The notes under the pieces were generated by a model. It searched no databases. It had not been told where the DNA came from and saw only the letters and a list, made by a program, of their open reading frames with translations. Shown piece after piece: positions 8,109-16,080 of a stretch of 64,000 nt of DNA; position 1 is the first letter of the stretch, and every line of letters starts with the position of its first letter. The DNA is from Umezawaea tangerina. Its GTDB lineage: Bacteria; Actinomycetota; Actinomycetes; Mycobacteriales; Pseudonocardiaceae. Where the stretch lies: the NCBI RefSeq assembly GCF_003002815.1, contig NZ_PVTF01000008.1, forward strand, positions 372,001 through 436,000, in the 5' to 3' direction. The position numbers and the translations under genes are program-made.

Positions 8109-9508
8109 CCGGGCGGTGGCGGCCGCGCGGGCTGCGGTCCCGGCTGGTGGTGGCGTTCGTGCTGGTGACCGTGTCCGGCGCCGGAGCGGCGGCCTGGTCG
8201 AGCGCCGGGTCCGCGAGCGCCGCGCTCGTCACGTCCGGCGAGCAGCGACTTGCCGAGACCGTCACCGGCCAGATCGCCGCGGTCGCGCCCGGCCTCACCT
8301 ACCCGCCGGACCAGGACGCGGTGGAACGGCTGCGCGTCGCGGTCGGCCCGGACACCGTGGTGACCTACCGGGACCTGGCGTCGGCGGACGGGCCCGACCG
8401 GACCACCGCCGAGCTCCGCGCCGCTGTGCGCACGGGACAGCGGCTGGTCACCCAGCGGATCACCGCGGACGGGACGGCGTGGCTGCTCGTCGGCACACCG
8501 GTGATGATCACGGCCGTGGACGGGACGCGCACGCCGTCCGGGATCGAGGTCTACACCGCCCGCGACCTCACCTCCGTCGAGCAGCAGATCGACGGCATGG
8601 CCAGGGCGGCCGCCCTCACCGCCGGGCTGGCGCTGCCCCTCGCGGTGCTCCTGGCGCTGCTGGCGGCGGCGAGCGTGCTGCGTCCCGTGCGCGACCTGCG
8701 GGACACCGCCCGGCGGCTGGCCGCGGGGGACATGGCAGCGCGGTCGCAGCCGCAGGGCGTGGACGAGCTCGCCGACCTGACGGTGACCGTGAACGAGATG
8801 GCGGAGTCGGTGCAGGCGAGCATGGCCGCGATGCAGCGCATGCAGGTCGACGCACGCAGGTTCGTCGCCGACGTCTCGCACGAGCTGCGCACCCCGTTGA
8901 GCACCCTGACCGCCGTGGTGGAGGTGCTGGGGATGTCCGCGGACGGGATGCAGGCCGACGCCAGGGAGTCCGCGGAGCTCGCGATCGTCGAGACGCAACG
9001 GCTGGTGCGGCTCGTGGAGGACCTCATGGAGGTGTCGCGCTTCGATGCCGGAACCGCCGCGCTGCGCATCGAGGACGTGGACGTCGCGGTGGCCGTGCGG
9101 GACTGCCTGCGGGCCCGGCGCTGGCTCGACCAGGTCGACGTGGACACGCCTGCCGCGCTCCGGGCGCGGCTGGACCGCCGCAGGCTCGATGTCGTGGTGG
9201 CCAACCTCGTCGGCAACGCCCTGCGGCACGGTGCGCCGCCGGTGCGCGTCGCGGTGCAGGCGGTGGGCGGACAGGTGTCGATCGAGGTGACCGACTCCGG
9301 GCCCGGACTGCCGGACCACGTGCTGCCGCACGTGTTCGACCGGTTCTACAAGGCGGACGCGGCACGGACGCGCACCCCCGGCAGCGGGTTGGGGCTGGCC
9401 ATCGCGCAGGAGAACGCCAAGCTGCACGGCGGCGGGATCACCGCGACCAACCGGTCCGGCGGCGGCGCGCGGTTCGTGGTGCGGTTGCCTGCTGGGGAGC
9501 GCGGGTGA
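8105..9508 (+). CDS. Sensor histidine kinase
   Basis: 467 residues from the overlapping GTG at 8105. TM1 ([19 protein letters not shown]) and TM2 ([23 protein letters not shown]) bracket an extracytoplasmic sensor region of ~130 residues. A HAMP domain follows, then the phospho-acceptor H-box [16 protein letters not shown] and an HATPase domain with [17 protein letters not shown] and GSGLGLAIA. It autophosphorylates and passes phosphate to the partner upstream. The signal is unknown; the downstream lipoprotein may modulate it at the membrane surface. Confidence 0.92.
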   Translation: MTGRWRPRGLRSRLVVAFVLVTVSGAGAAAWSSAGSASAALVTSGEQRLAETVTGQIAAVAPGLTYPPDQDAVERLRVAVGPDTVVTYRDLASADGPDRTTAELRAAVRTGQRLVTQRITADGTAWLLVGTPVMITAVDGTRTPSGIEVYTARDLTSVEQQIDGMARAAALTAGLALPLAVLLALLAAASVLRPVRDLRDTARRLAAGDMAARSQPQGVDELADLTVTVNEMAESVQASMAAMQRMQVDARRFVADVSHELRTPLSTLTAVVEVLGMSADGMQADARESAELAIVETQRLVRLVEDLMEVSRFDAGTAALRIEDVDVAVAVRDCLRARRWLDQVDVDTPAALRARLDRRRLDVVVANLVGNALRHGAPPVRVAVQAVGGQVSIEVTDSGPGLPDHVLPHVFDRFYKADAARTRTPGSGLGLAIAQENAKLHGGGITATNRSGGGARFVVRLPAGERG

Positions 9509-9984
9509 AGCGGGCCTGGCTGGCGGTGGTGCTGCTGTTGGTGGGCTGCGGCGTGCGACCTTCGGGTGTCGTCGACGGTGGTGACCCGCCGACCGGTGTG
9601 GCGCCCGGCGTGACGCTGTACTTCGTGAACGCACGCGGAGAACTGGAACCGCAACTGCGCGAGACCTCCCGGCTCGGGTCGATCTCGGAGGCGTTGTCCC
9701 TGTTGCTGACCGGCCCCGGAACCTCCAGCCTGCACAGCGAGATCGCCGACACCCCGGCACCACGGGTGACCGTCGTGACGTCTTCCCAGGTCATCCGACT
9801 GGTGCTGCCGCTGACCGTGCAGGAGGTGACACCGCTGGGCATCGACCAGATCGTCTGCACGGCTCTCGGCGTGCACGTGCAGAGCGGGGGAGCGCGCACG
9901 ATGAAGGTGCAGGCGCGCTTCACCCAGCCCGCGGCGGAGTCCGACGTCGAGCGGACCTGCCCGCTGATCACCACGGGCGGCTGA
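9505..9984 (+). CDS. GerMN-like lipoprotein
   Basis: 159 residues from the GTG at 9505 that overlaps the kinase stop codon. The N-terminus is a lipoprotein signal with lipobox LLVGC (Cys ~15), so the protein should be anchored on the outer face of the membrane. The body has the pattern of a GerMN or LpqB-type domain: [18 protein letters not shown], an [13 protein letters not shown] helix and a final conserved strand region. GerMN-type lipoproteins are common third members of actinobacterial two-component operons and can repress the kinase; that role is inferred here. Confidence 0.72.
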   Translation: MKRAWLAVVLLLVGCGVRPSGVVDGGDPPTGVAPGVTLYFVNARGELEPQLRETSRLGSISEALSLLLTGPGTSSLHSEIADTPAPRVTVVTSSQVIRLVLPLTVQEVTPLGIDQIVCTALGVHVQSGGARTMKVQARFTQPAAESDVERTCPLITTGG

Positions 9985-10072
9985 CGCCGATCGGCGTGTG
10001 GCGGAGCCTTCGCGACGCAACCGCGACACGACCGGAGAGGGAACCCGACACCGCGGCGGCAGGGTCGGCGTC

Positions 10073-11383
10073 ATGAAACCCGCACTGACAGCCGCGCTGA
10101 TCGCCGCGGCCACAGGACTGCTGACGCCGACGTCGGCCACCGGACCGCTCGACATCGCCGAGTACGACGTGACGATCGACTACCGCCCGGACGACGGTGT
10201 GCTGCGCGGCTCGGCGGTGATCACCGCGACGGCGCCCTCCGCTCTGGACGAGGTGGCACTCCACCTCGACGGCCCGGTGGTCAGCGCGGTGACGCTCGAC
10301 GACACCCCGGTGAAGTCGTTCGCCCAGAATGGTGGTGACCTCGCCATCACGCCGTCCGAGCGGATCCGGCCCGGTGCACGGTTCCGCGTCCGCGTCGACT
10401 ACGAGGGCAAGCCCGGTCCCGGCTGGCTGCCGACGGACTCCGGTGGCGCTACCGCGTTCCAGGGCGCCTCCAGCACCTGGTTCCCCGTCGGCGACGCCCG
10501 GGACCGCGCCGACTTCCGGCTGACCGGCACGGCGCCCGCGGGGTGGCACGTCGTCGCGGTCGGCCGGGAACAGCAGGCTCCAGGGCCGACCACGATGCGG
10601 TGGGCCGCACTCGACATCGCGCCGGACAACATCGCCGTGTCCGTCGACCGGTTCACCGTCGACCGCTCCACGCTCCCCAACGGCATTCCCGTCGTCAACG
10701 CCTACGCCCCAGGGCTTCGCGAGAAGACCGCGCCACTGGCCGACCGGCTTCCCGAGATCCTGGACTTCCTCACGACCCGTTACGGCACTTACCCCTTCGA
10801 GGCCGCGGGCAACGTCTTCGTGCACGTGAACAACGACGGACCAGGCACCTCACCGCAGACCCGCCCGGTGTACCTCGGCGCCCGCAGCGACTACATGGAC
10901 CTCCTCCAGGTCGTGCACGAGCAGGCGCACCAGTGGTACGGGGTCTCGGTCGGCGCGCGACTGCCCGAGGACGCCTGCCTGTCCGAGTGCTTCGCCTCCC
11001 ACAGCACCTGGATGTGGGAGGAGGCCAAGGACCGCGTCGACCTCGACGAGCGCTACCGGTCGATCGTCACCGCGAAGAAGGCGGACGCCGCGTTCTGGCG
11101 GGAACCGCTCTACCAGGCGGGCAAGCAGCCGGGGTTCCAGATGTACGACCGAGGACCACTGGCGCTGCACGCCCTGCACCGGAAGATCGGCACGGAGGCG
11201 TTCGGTCGGCTGCTCACCCGGTGGGCACAGGAGAACCGCCACAGCACCGCGTCGTGGCCGCGCTTCGAACACCTCGCCCAGCAGGTCGGCGGACAGGACC
11301 TCACCGGGTTCCTCGCGGCCTGGTTCCACGGGACCGCAGTGCCCCCGGACGACTTCCTGTGGCCCGGCGGCTTGAAGCCGTGA
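10073..11383 (+). CDS. Secreted M1-family-like metallopeptidase
   Basis: 436 residues from the ATG at 10073. The N-terminus MKPALTAALIAAATGLL is a signal peptide with likely cleavage near TSATG. An N-terminal beta domain (IAEYDVTIDYRP) leads to the zinc site HEQAHQW, with the third ligand Glu exactly 18 residues later in SECFA, which is the M1 HExxH-x18-E pattern. The aminopeptidase substrate loop (GAMEN, or the LETQT form common in actinomycetes) is replaced by GTSPQTRPVY, which lacks the glutamate, so N-terminal recognition may differ. It is probably a monocistronic exported peptidase. Confidence 0.82.
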   Translation: MKPALTAALIAAATGLLTPTSATGPLDIAEYDVTIDYRPDDGVLRGSAVITATAPSALDEVALHLDGPVVSAVTLDDTPVKSFAQNGGDLAITPSERIRPGARFRVRVDYEGKPGPGWLPTDSGGATAFQGASSTWFPVGDARDRADFRLTGTAPAGWHVVAVGREQQAPGPTTMRWAALDIAPDNIAVSVDRFTVDRSTLPNGIPVVNAYAPGLREKTAPLADRLPEILDFLTTRYGTYPFEAAGNVFVHVNNDGPGTSPQTRPVYLGARSDYMDLLQVVHEQAHQWYGVSVGARLPEDACLSECFASHSTWMWEEAKDRVDLDERYRSIVTAKKADAAFWREPLYQAGKQPGFQMYDRGPLALHALHRKIGTEAFGRLLTRWAQENRHSTASWPRFEHLAQQVGGQDLTGFLAAWFHGTAVPPDDFLWPGGLKP

Positions 11384-11537
11384 TGACGCGTGGCAGATCG
11401 TCTGCTGAACACTTCTACCAGTTGGGTTGGCCCGGATCCGAAAATCATGACCCGAGCCAACCCCTCGCTGATCATTTTTGTTCGCTCATCCGCTGGTCCA
11501 GTTTTGTCTGAAATTCAACGACAGTGTGCGGTCCGGG
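11384..11537. other. Intergenic, convergent
   Basis: 154 bases between the peptidase (+) and the small secreted protein (-). It is relatively AT-rich, with no clear hairpin or ORF. Confidence 0.4.
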
Positions 11538-11999
11538 TCACGCCCAAGGTGATTCGGGAAGGGACACCAGGTTGGCATCCCCTCGGGCTTTCACGTAGTA
11601 CGCCCAGTAGTTGCCGGTCGCTCCGAAGCAGACCGACCACGAGTTCGCCGCGACCCCTGAACTCGCACATGACCACCGGTCCACGAACTCATCGCCCCTC
11701 GAAAGGTCGGACTGGGCTGTCATCCCGACGAGGAAGGAGTTGTTGTTCCGCACGATCACCGCCGACTGGGCGTAGTGTTCATCGGCCGTTCGGACCACGC
11801 AGACCTGCGCGAGCAGGTTGCTGCCGACCGGCCAGGTCTGACCGCAGTGCCAGGTGGAAGTGCCGACTTCGAACGGGCTCTTCTTGTACGCGACCCAGCT
11901 TCCGGTCGCCGCCGCGGCTGAACCTGCGCCGACCCACCCCGTACCCAGCACGGTGCTGACGACCAGAGCCGCCGAAGCGGCCATCTTCCAAAACTTCAT
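11538..11999 (-). CDS. Small secreted protein of unknown function
   Basis: 153 residues from the ATG at 11999, which has an AGGGGA ribosome site. A signal peptide with basic start, hydrophobic core (AASAALVVSTVLGTGWVG) and AAAATG cleavage region precedes a ~125-residue mature domain. That domain has four cysteines (contexts HCG, VCVV, SCAS, VCFG) that could make two disulfides, and many Trp and Ser residues. I do not recognise a family. An in-frame upstream ATG at 12035 exists but would bury the signal peptide. It stands alone between convergent and same-strand neighbours. Confidence 0.7.
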   Translation of the reverse strand: MKFWKMAASAALVVSTVLGTGWVGAGSAAAATGSWVAYKKSPFEVGTSTWHCGQTWPVGSNLLAQVCVVRTADEHYAQSAVIVRNNNSFLVGMTAQSDLSRGDEFVDRWSCASSGVAANSWSVCFGATGNYWAYYVKARGDANLVSLPESPWA

Positions 12000-12325
12000 C
12001 GCGCGTCCCCTCGAGATGTATTCATCGGACATGAGTACTCTAGTGGGGTTTACGTCCTGCGAGAGGGTAATCCACAAGAATTTCAAAGGATGCGGATGTC
12101 CGATTTCGGCCATGGATATTCCGGCCGGATCCGCTCTGGCTTGTCCGAAATGGAGTATCGAGCATTACCGTCCACAATGACAGTGCGCTGACTGTTTTCG
12201 CAGGTCTGTCGGCTACCTGTTTCCACAGCGAGGACCGGCACCTGATCCCATTCGGCGGCGCCCCGGTCAAGCCGACGCCCTCGTCGCCACCGCGGGCGTT
12301 CCGCCAGTGTTGCGCGGCGCCGCCG
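12000..12325. other. Gene-free stretch
   Basis: 326 bases between two minus-strand genes. The part at 12030-12200 is AT-rich for this genome and probably contains the promoter of the small secreted protein. I see no convincing ORF, repeat or RNA. Confidence 0.45.
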
Positions 12326-13036
12326 CTACCACTGCAACGGGCCCGAGCGGCCGATGAAGGTGCCGGTGGGGCCGTCGGGTGCGAGGGTGGCGAGGGCGAT
12401 GATGCCGTCGGTTCCCTCGGTGACGGTCTGGGTGCCGTTGTGGCCGTTGAGGTCCGTCGCGGTGTAGCCGGGGTCGGCGACGTTGACGCGGAAGCGCGGC
12501 AGGGCCTTCGCGTACTGGGTCGTGATCATGTTGAGGGCGGCCTTGGACGCGGGGTAGGTGAGCGCGACGATGGTCGACTCCTCCCGGCTCGGGTCGCCGG
12601 TCAGGGCGAAGGAGCCCATGCCGCTGGTGACCATCACGATCCGGGGCGCGGCCGAGAGGTCGAGCAGGGGCAGGAACGCGTGCGTCACCCTGACCACGCC
12701 GATGGTGTTGGTGTCGAGGACGATCCGCATGTGGTCGGCGGTGGTGTCGCGCGGCCCGACGCGTTGACCGGTGATGCCCGCGTTGTTGACCAGCACGTCC
12801 AGCCTGCCCCAGCGGCGCTCGATCGTCTTGGCCGCGGTCGCCACGGAGTCGTCGTCGGTCACGTCGATGACGACGCTGTGCACGTCCCCCTCGATCTCCG
12901 CCGCGGCGGCGGCCCCACGCCCGGCGTCCCGGCTGCCGAGCAGCACCGTCCACCCCAGTCCGGCCAGCCGCCGGGCCGACTCGTGGCCGAGTCCCTTGTT
13001 CGCACCGGTGATCAGCGCGATCGTCGTGTTCTTCAT
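12326..13036 (-). CDS. Short-chain dehydrogenase/reductase
   Basis: 236 residues from the ATG at 13036 (a GTG three codons upstream is also possible). It has TGANKGLG for NAD(P) binding, NNAGI, and the catalytic motif YPASK. The family reduces or oxidises carbonyl and alcohol groups; the substrate is unknown. It is divergent from an MmyB-type regulator with only 86 bases between starts. This pairing of an SDR with a MmyB-like repressor recurs in actinomycetes and suggests the regulator controls this gene. Confidence 0.85.
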   Translation of the reverse strand: MKNTTIALITGANKGLGHESARRLAGLGWTVLLGSRDAGRGAAAAAEIEGDVHSVVIDVTDDDSVATAAKTIERRWGRLDVLVNNAGITGQRVGPRDTTADHMRIVLDTNTIGVVRVTHAFLPLLDLSAAPRIVMVTSGMGSFALTGDPSREESTIVALTYPASKAALNMITTQYAKALPRFRVNVADPGYTATDLNGHNGTQTVTEGTDGIIALATLAPDGPTGTFIGRSGPLQW

Positions 13037-13122
13037 GGTCCCCACGATCGAACAGGCCTCGGCGCGGTGCCAGGGATCGGCGGTACCACGCTCCGGCGGC
13101 CGCCGTGGGCCATGCTGGGCCC

Positions 13123-13968
13123 ATGGACCGGACAGAACTGGGTGCCGCGCTGCGGATGTGGCGGGAGCGGATCAACCCGTCCGACGTCGGGCTGCCCGCC
13201 GGGCTGCGCAGGCGCACACCCGGTCTGCGGCGGGAAGAGGTCGCCCACCTGGCCGGAGTGTCGGTCGACTACCTGGTGCGGCTGGAACAGGCCCGTGGGC
13301 CCCACCCGTCGGAGGTCGTGCTGAGTGCGCTGGCACGGGCGCTGCGGCTGTCCGAGGCCGAATGCGACCACCTGTTCCGGCTGGCCGGGGTGAGCCCACC
13401 GGGTGCCGGGCGGATCCGCGCCACGGTGCGACCGAGCGTGCTGCGCCTGTTCGACCGGTTCGCCGACGTGCCCGCGATGCTCATCGACGCGAAGACCGAC
13501 GTGCTGGCCTGGAACCCGGTGGCCGCGGCGCTGCTGGGCGACTACTCCGCCGTGCCGCACGCCGAGCGGAACGTGGCGTGGCAGGCGTTCCTCGGCGGTG
13601 CGGGCCGGAGGTGGATGGACCCGGTCGACCGGGCGCGCATCAGCGCGCACCTGGTGGCCGACCTGCGGCGCGCCTCCGCGCGCTACCCGGACGATCCGGG
13701 GCTGCGCCGCCTGGTCGGCGCGCTGCTGGCGGGAAGCCCGCGGTTCGCCGACCTCTGGGAGGGGCACGACGTCGAGGAGCACCGCAGCGAGCGCAAGACG
13801 ATCCACCACCCAGAACTGGGCGAGATCGTGCTCGACTGCGACCACCTCCAGCTCGACAAGGACGACCAGGTGCTGATCATCTACTCGGCCGAGCCGGGCA
13901 CGCCCAGCGCGCGGGCGTTGGAACTGCTGCGCGCGGTGGGCCTGCAACGGTTCGCGGAGCGACCATGA
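13123..13968 (+). CDS. XRE-type regulator with MmyB-like ligand domain
   Basis: 281 residues from the ATG at 13123. The N-terminal helix-turn-helix (RREEVAHLAGVSVDYLVRLEQARGPHPS) is followed by an MmyB-like domain (VLRLFDRFADVPAMLIDAKTDVLAWNPVAAALLGD) that in this family has a PAS-like fold binding a hydrophobic ligand. The ending LDKDDQVLIIYSAEPGTPSARALELL is also typical. Its head-to-head position with the SDR gene suggests that gene as its main target. Confidence 0.88.
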   Translation: MDRTELGAALRMWRERINPSDVGLPAGLRRRTPGLRREEVAHLAGVSVDYLVRLEQARGPHPSEVVLSALARALRLSEAECDHLFRLAGVSPPGAGRIRATVRPSVLRLFDRFADVPAMLIDAKTDVLAWNPVAAALLGDYSAVPHAERNVAWQAFLGGAGRRWMDPVDRARISAHLVADLRRASARYPDDPGLRRLVGALLAGSPRFADLWEGHDVEEHRSERKTIHHPELGEIVLDCDHLQLDKDDQVLIIYSAEPGTPSARALELLRAVGLQRFAERP

Positions 13969-13969
13969 C

Positions 13970-13992
13970 CCCGCGGCAGCTCCTACCGCGGG
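13970..13992. terminator. Short bidirectional hairpin
   Basis: CCCGCGG and CCGCGGG form a perfect 7-bp stem around 9 bases. It sits between the ends of the convergent MmyB-like and TetR genes and overlaps the TetR stop codon. The stem is short, so the call is moderate. Confidence 0.5.
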
Positions 13993-14624
13993 CCCGCCAG
14001 GAGCTGGTCGAAGTGGCGCATGAAACCGGCCATCACGGCCTCGAAGTCCATGTCCATGCCGCGCGCGGACATCGTCAGAGCACCCTCGCGGCAGCAGCAC
14101 ATCATGCTCGCCATCTCCGCGCAGTCCACGCCCTCGGCGACCTCGCCGCGGTCCCGCATCCTGACCAGACAGCCCTCCACGAACGCCCGCTGCTTCTCGT
14201 GGAACTCGAGGAAGTGACCGGCCATGAAGTTGTCCTGCCGTGACATGTAGGCGATGTTGGAGAACACGTCCTCCAGCTCCACGGCGTGCACGCCCAGTCG
14301 CGCGTCCATCTTCTCCCTGACCTTGGAGGTGAAGGTCGTGAAGAAGCGCAGGATGTCCGCGGTGGAGTTCGCCTCGTTCTTCTCGAACTCGGCGAACGCG
14401 TCCGAGACCGGTTTCAGGTAGCACTCCTCGAAACAGGCCTGGATGAATTGTTCCTTGGTGTCGAAGTAGTAGTAGAACGCGCCCTTCTTCACCTCGCTGT
14501 ACCGCAGGATGTCGTCCAGCGATACGCTCGCCACCCCGTTCTTGATGGACAGCGAGAAACCGGACACCACCAGCCGCTCGCGGGTGCGCTTTCCTCTTGC
14601 CCCCAGTTCTGCGGCGCCGGTCAA
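13983..14624 (-). CDS. TetR-family repressor of the glycoside operon
   Basis: 213 residues if translation begins at the TTG at 14624, which has GGAGG 6 bases upstream. The longer frame to 14684 has no ribosome site and would run through the palindrome. The HTH is VSLDDILRYSEVKKGAFYYYFDTKEQFIQACF, a standard TetR signature. The C-terminal ligand domain is Met- and Cys-rich (EMASMMCCCREG). It is divergent from the C-glycoside operon, and the 179-base intergenic region holds promoters in both directions and three palindromes, so it probably represses both itself and the operon until a glycoside or aglycone binds. Confidence 0.87.
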   Translation of the reverse strand: MTGAAELGARGKRTRERLVVSGFSLSIKNGVASVSLDDILRYSEVKKGAFYYYFDTKEQFIQACFEECYLKPVSDAFAEFEKNEANSTADILRFFTTFTSKVREKMDARLGVHAVELEDVFSNIAYMSRQDNFMAGHFLEFHEKQRAFVEGCLVRMRDRGEVAEGVDCAEMASMMCCCREGALTMSARGMDMDFEAVMAGFMRHFDQLLAGPR

Positions 14625-14640
14625 AGCAGTCCTCCAGGTC

Positions 14641-14654
14641 GTTTTCGCGAAAAC
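14641..14654. promoter_or_regulatory. 14-bp palindrome in TetR leader
   Basis: GTTTTCGCGAAAAC is a perfect palindrome just downstream of the predicted TetR transcription start and before its ribosome site. It is a candidate operator for autoregulation. Confidence 0.5.
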
Positions 14655-14661
14655 TGAGTCA

Positions 14662-14691
14662 ATCGTATTGCCCGATTTGACCACTTGTCAA
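14662..14691 (-). promoter_or_regulatory. Promoter of the TetR gene
   Basis: On the minus strand TTGACA (14686-14691) and TACGAT (14662-14667) are 18 bases apart, close to the vegetative actinomycete consensus. The predicted start at about 14655 leaves a ~30-base leader to the TTG start. Confidence 0.6.
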
Positions 14692-14692
14692 A
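14676..14692. promoter_or_regulatory. Inverted repeat over the TetR -35
   Basis: TTTGAC-CACTT-GTCAAA is a perfect 6-5-6 inverted repeat that contains the -35 hexamer of the TetR promoter. Protein bound here would block that promoter. Confidence 0.5.
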
Positions 14693-14725
14693 CCGATCAG
14701 TCCCGCCTTCGCGCTAAACATCCCG

Positions 14726-14754
14726 TTGACACGGAAATGGGCCGGTGCTAGCTT
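14726..14754 (+). promoter_or_regulatory. Promoter of the C-glycoside operon
   Basis: TTGACA (14726-14731) and TAGCTT (14749-14754) are 17 bases apart. The predicted transcription start is near 14761, immediately before the 14768-14781 palindrome. Confidence 0.65.
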
Positions 14755-14767
14755 TCACGTTCACTAG

Positions 14768-14781
14768 ACCAACCAGTTGGT
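14768..14781. promoter_or_regulatory. Operator candidate at operon +7 to +20
   Basis: ACCAAC-CA-GTTGGT is a perfect inverted repeat directly downstream of the predicted operon start and ahead of the GGAGG site (14791-14795). The size and place suit a TetR dimer acting as a roadblock. Confidence 0.55.
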
Positions 14782-14803
14782 ACAGTTGCTGGAGGCCAGG
14801 TAG

Positions 14804-15286
14804 ATGCCCATCGAGACACCGCACCGCGCACCTCGGACCAACAGGGACCAGGCCGACCGGGCCAAGCAGGGGATTCGCGTCTTCTCCGGACTCGGCCAAC
14901 GCGACCTGCTCGCTTCGAATCGGCTCGAGACCGCAGGTCCCGGCTGGCGAATGCTCATCCGGAACCCCTGGTACACCGGCACGCACCTGTCCACCGTGAC
15001 CTCGATGAGGATCACGGTGAACGGTCATCCCGTGCCCGAGGAGAACACCCTGATCTCACTGCGCGGCCAGACGCTCCCCATCGCCTGCGCCAAGGCCATG
15101 CACGAACTGTGGTGGGGCATGGGCGAGGTCGCGGAACTGTTCCTGACCGACCCCGCCTTGAGCGGGGTCCTCGCCGAGAAGAACGTCGTGAACATCGACA
15201 TCGACATGCGCACCACGTTCAGCTACGGCTTTCCCGACGACACCCTGCCGTACCGGTTGACCGGCGAGATGGAGTTCGAGAAATGA
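14804..15286 (+). CDS. C-glycoside deglycosidase beta-subunit-like protein (DUF6379 type)
   Basis: 160 residues from an ATG with GGAGG 8 bases upstream. The core (WRMLIRNPWYTGTHLSTVTSMRITVNGHPVP, here in outline; residues ~48-78) has the beta-rich pattern of the small subunit of bacterial C-glycoside deglycosidases, with a YTG...LS...VNG arrangement and a late WWGMGEVAELFL segment. In that system the small subunit stabilises and completes the active site of the metal-dependent alpha subunit, which splits 3-keto C-glycosides. Its stop overlaps the alpha-subunit start as ATGA, so the two are made together. The family is assigned from pattern and context. Confidence 0.72.
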   Translation: MPIETPHRAPRTNRDQADRAKQGIRVFSGLGQRDLLASNRLETAGPGWRMLIRNPWYTGTHLSTVTSMRITVNGHPVPEENTLISLRGQTLPIACAKAMHELWWGMGEVAELFLTDPALSGVLAEKNVVNIDIDMRTTFSYGFPDDTLPYRLTGEMEFEK

Positions 15287-16080
15287 AACTGGGACTCAGC
15301 CTGTACTCGTTCGGCGCGGACGTCCACGCGGGCCGCATGGACGTCTACGACGCCATTCGCGCGGCCGCCGAGATCGGCTGCGACGGCGTCGAGATCATCG
15401 CCGAACAGCACATCCCGGGGTGGCCCAACCCCAGCCTGGACGACCTGACCGCCATCCGCGAGCTCGTCGCGTCGCTGGGCATGGAGATCTTCTGCTTCAG
15501 CTGCTACTTCGGCAGGAACGTCCGCAGCGACCGCCCGCAGACGCAGGACGAGATGGTGCACCACGCGAAGCGGATGATCGCCATGACGAGCTACCTGGGC
15601 GCGAAGGTCATGCGTCCCGCGTTCAACGCCAGCCCGGTCGGCATCCTGGTCGACTACGTCACCAGCGTCCTGCCCGCACTGGAGAAGTACGGCGTCATCT
15701 GGGGCGTCGAACTGCACGCCCCCCACCCTCCCGAGTACTACCTGGAGGCGCTGGAGGCCGTCGACTCGCCGTGGTTCCGGCTCGTCCCGGACTTCTCCTG
15801 CTGGCAGGGCCCGAACGCGCCGGGCCAGATCCACCCCAACGAACTGTCCACCTTCGAGCCGCTGCTCGAGTACACCGTGCACTGCCACGCCAAGGCGCAC
15901 ATGTTCGACGAGAACGGCGACGAGCCCAACACGCCCTACCGGGAGCTGATGGGCATGCTCGCCGACCACGGGTTCGACGGCTCGGTGGCGGGGGAGTACG
16001 AGGGCTGGTTCATCAAGGACGTGCCCTCCGAGCGGACGGCGCGCACGCTGTTCGCCCTCCTGGAGAAGCACGGCCGATGA
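15283..16080 (+). CDS. C-glycoside deglycosidase alpha-subunit-like TIM-barrel enzyme
   Basis: 265 residues of the sugar phosphate isomerase/epimerase (xylose-isomerase-like) TIM barrel. Likely metal ligands are Glu in WGVELHAPH, Asp in LVPDFSCW, His in HCHAKAHMF and Glu in GEYEGW, in the usual beta-strand order. In characterised C-glycoside deglycosidases this subunit holds Mn and breaks the C-C glycosidic bond of a 3-oxo sugar. An alternative is a plain keto-sugar isomerase, but the beta-like partner before it and the 3-oxidase-like gene after it favour the deglycosidase. It overlaps both neighbours by ATGA. Confidence 0.78.
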   Translation: MKLGLSLYSFGADVHAGRMDVYDAIRAAAEIGCDGVEIIAEQHIPGWPNPSLDDLTAIRELVASLGMEIFCFSCYFGRNVRSDRPQTQDEMVHHAKRMIAMTSYLGAKVMRPAFNASPVGILVDYVTSVLPALEKYGVIWGVELHAPHPPEYYLEALEAVDSPWFRLVPDFSCWQGPNAPGQIHPNELSTFEPLLEYTVHCHAKAHMFDENGDEPNTPYRELMGMLADHGFDGSVAGEYEGWFIKDVPSERTARTLFALLEKHGR

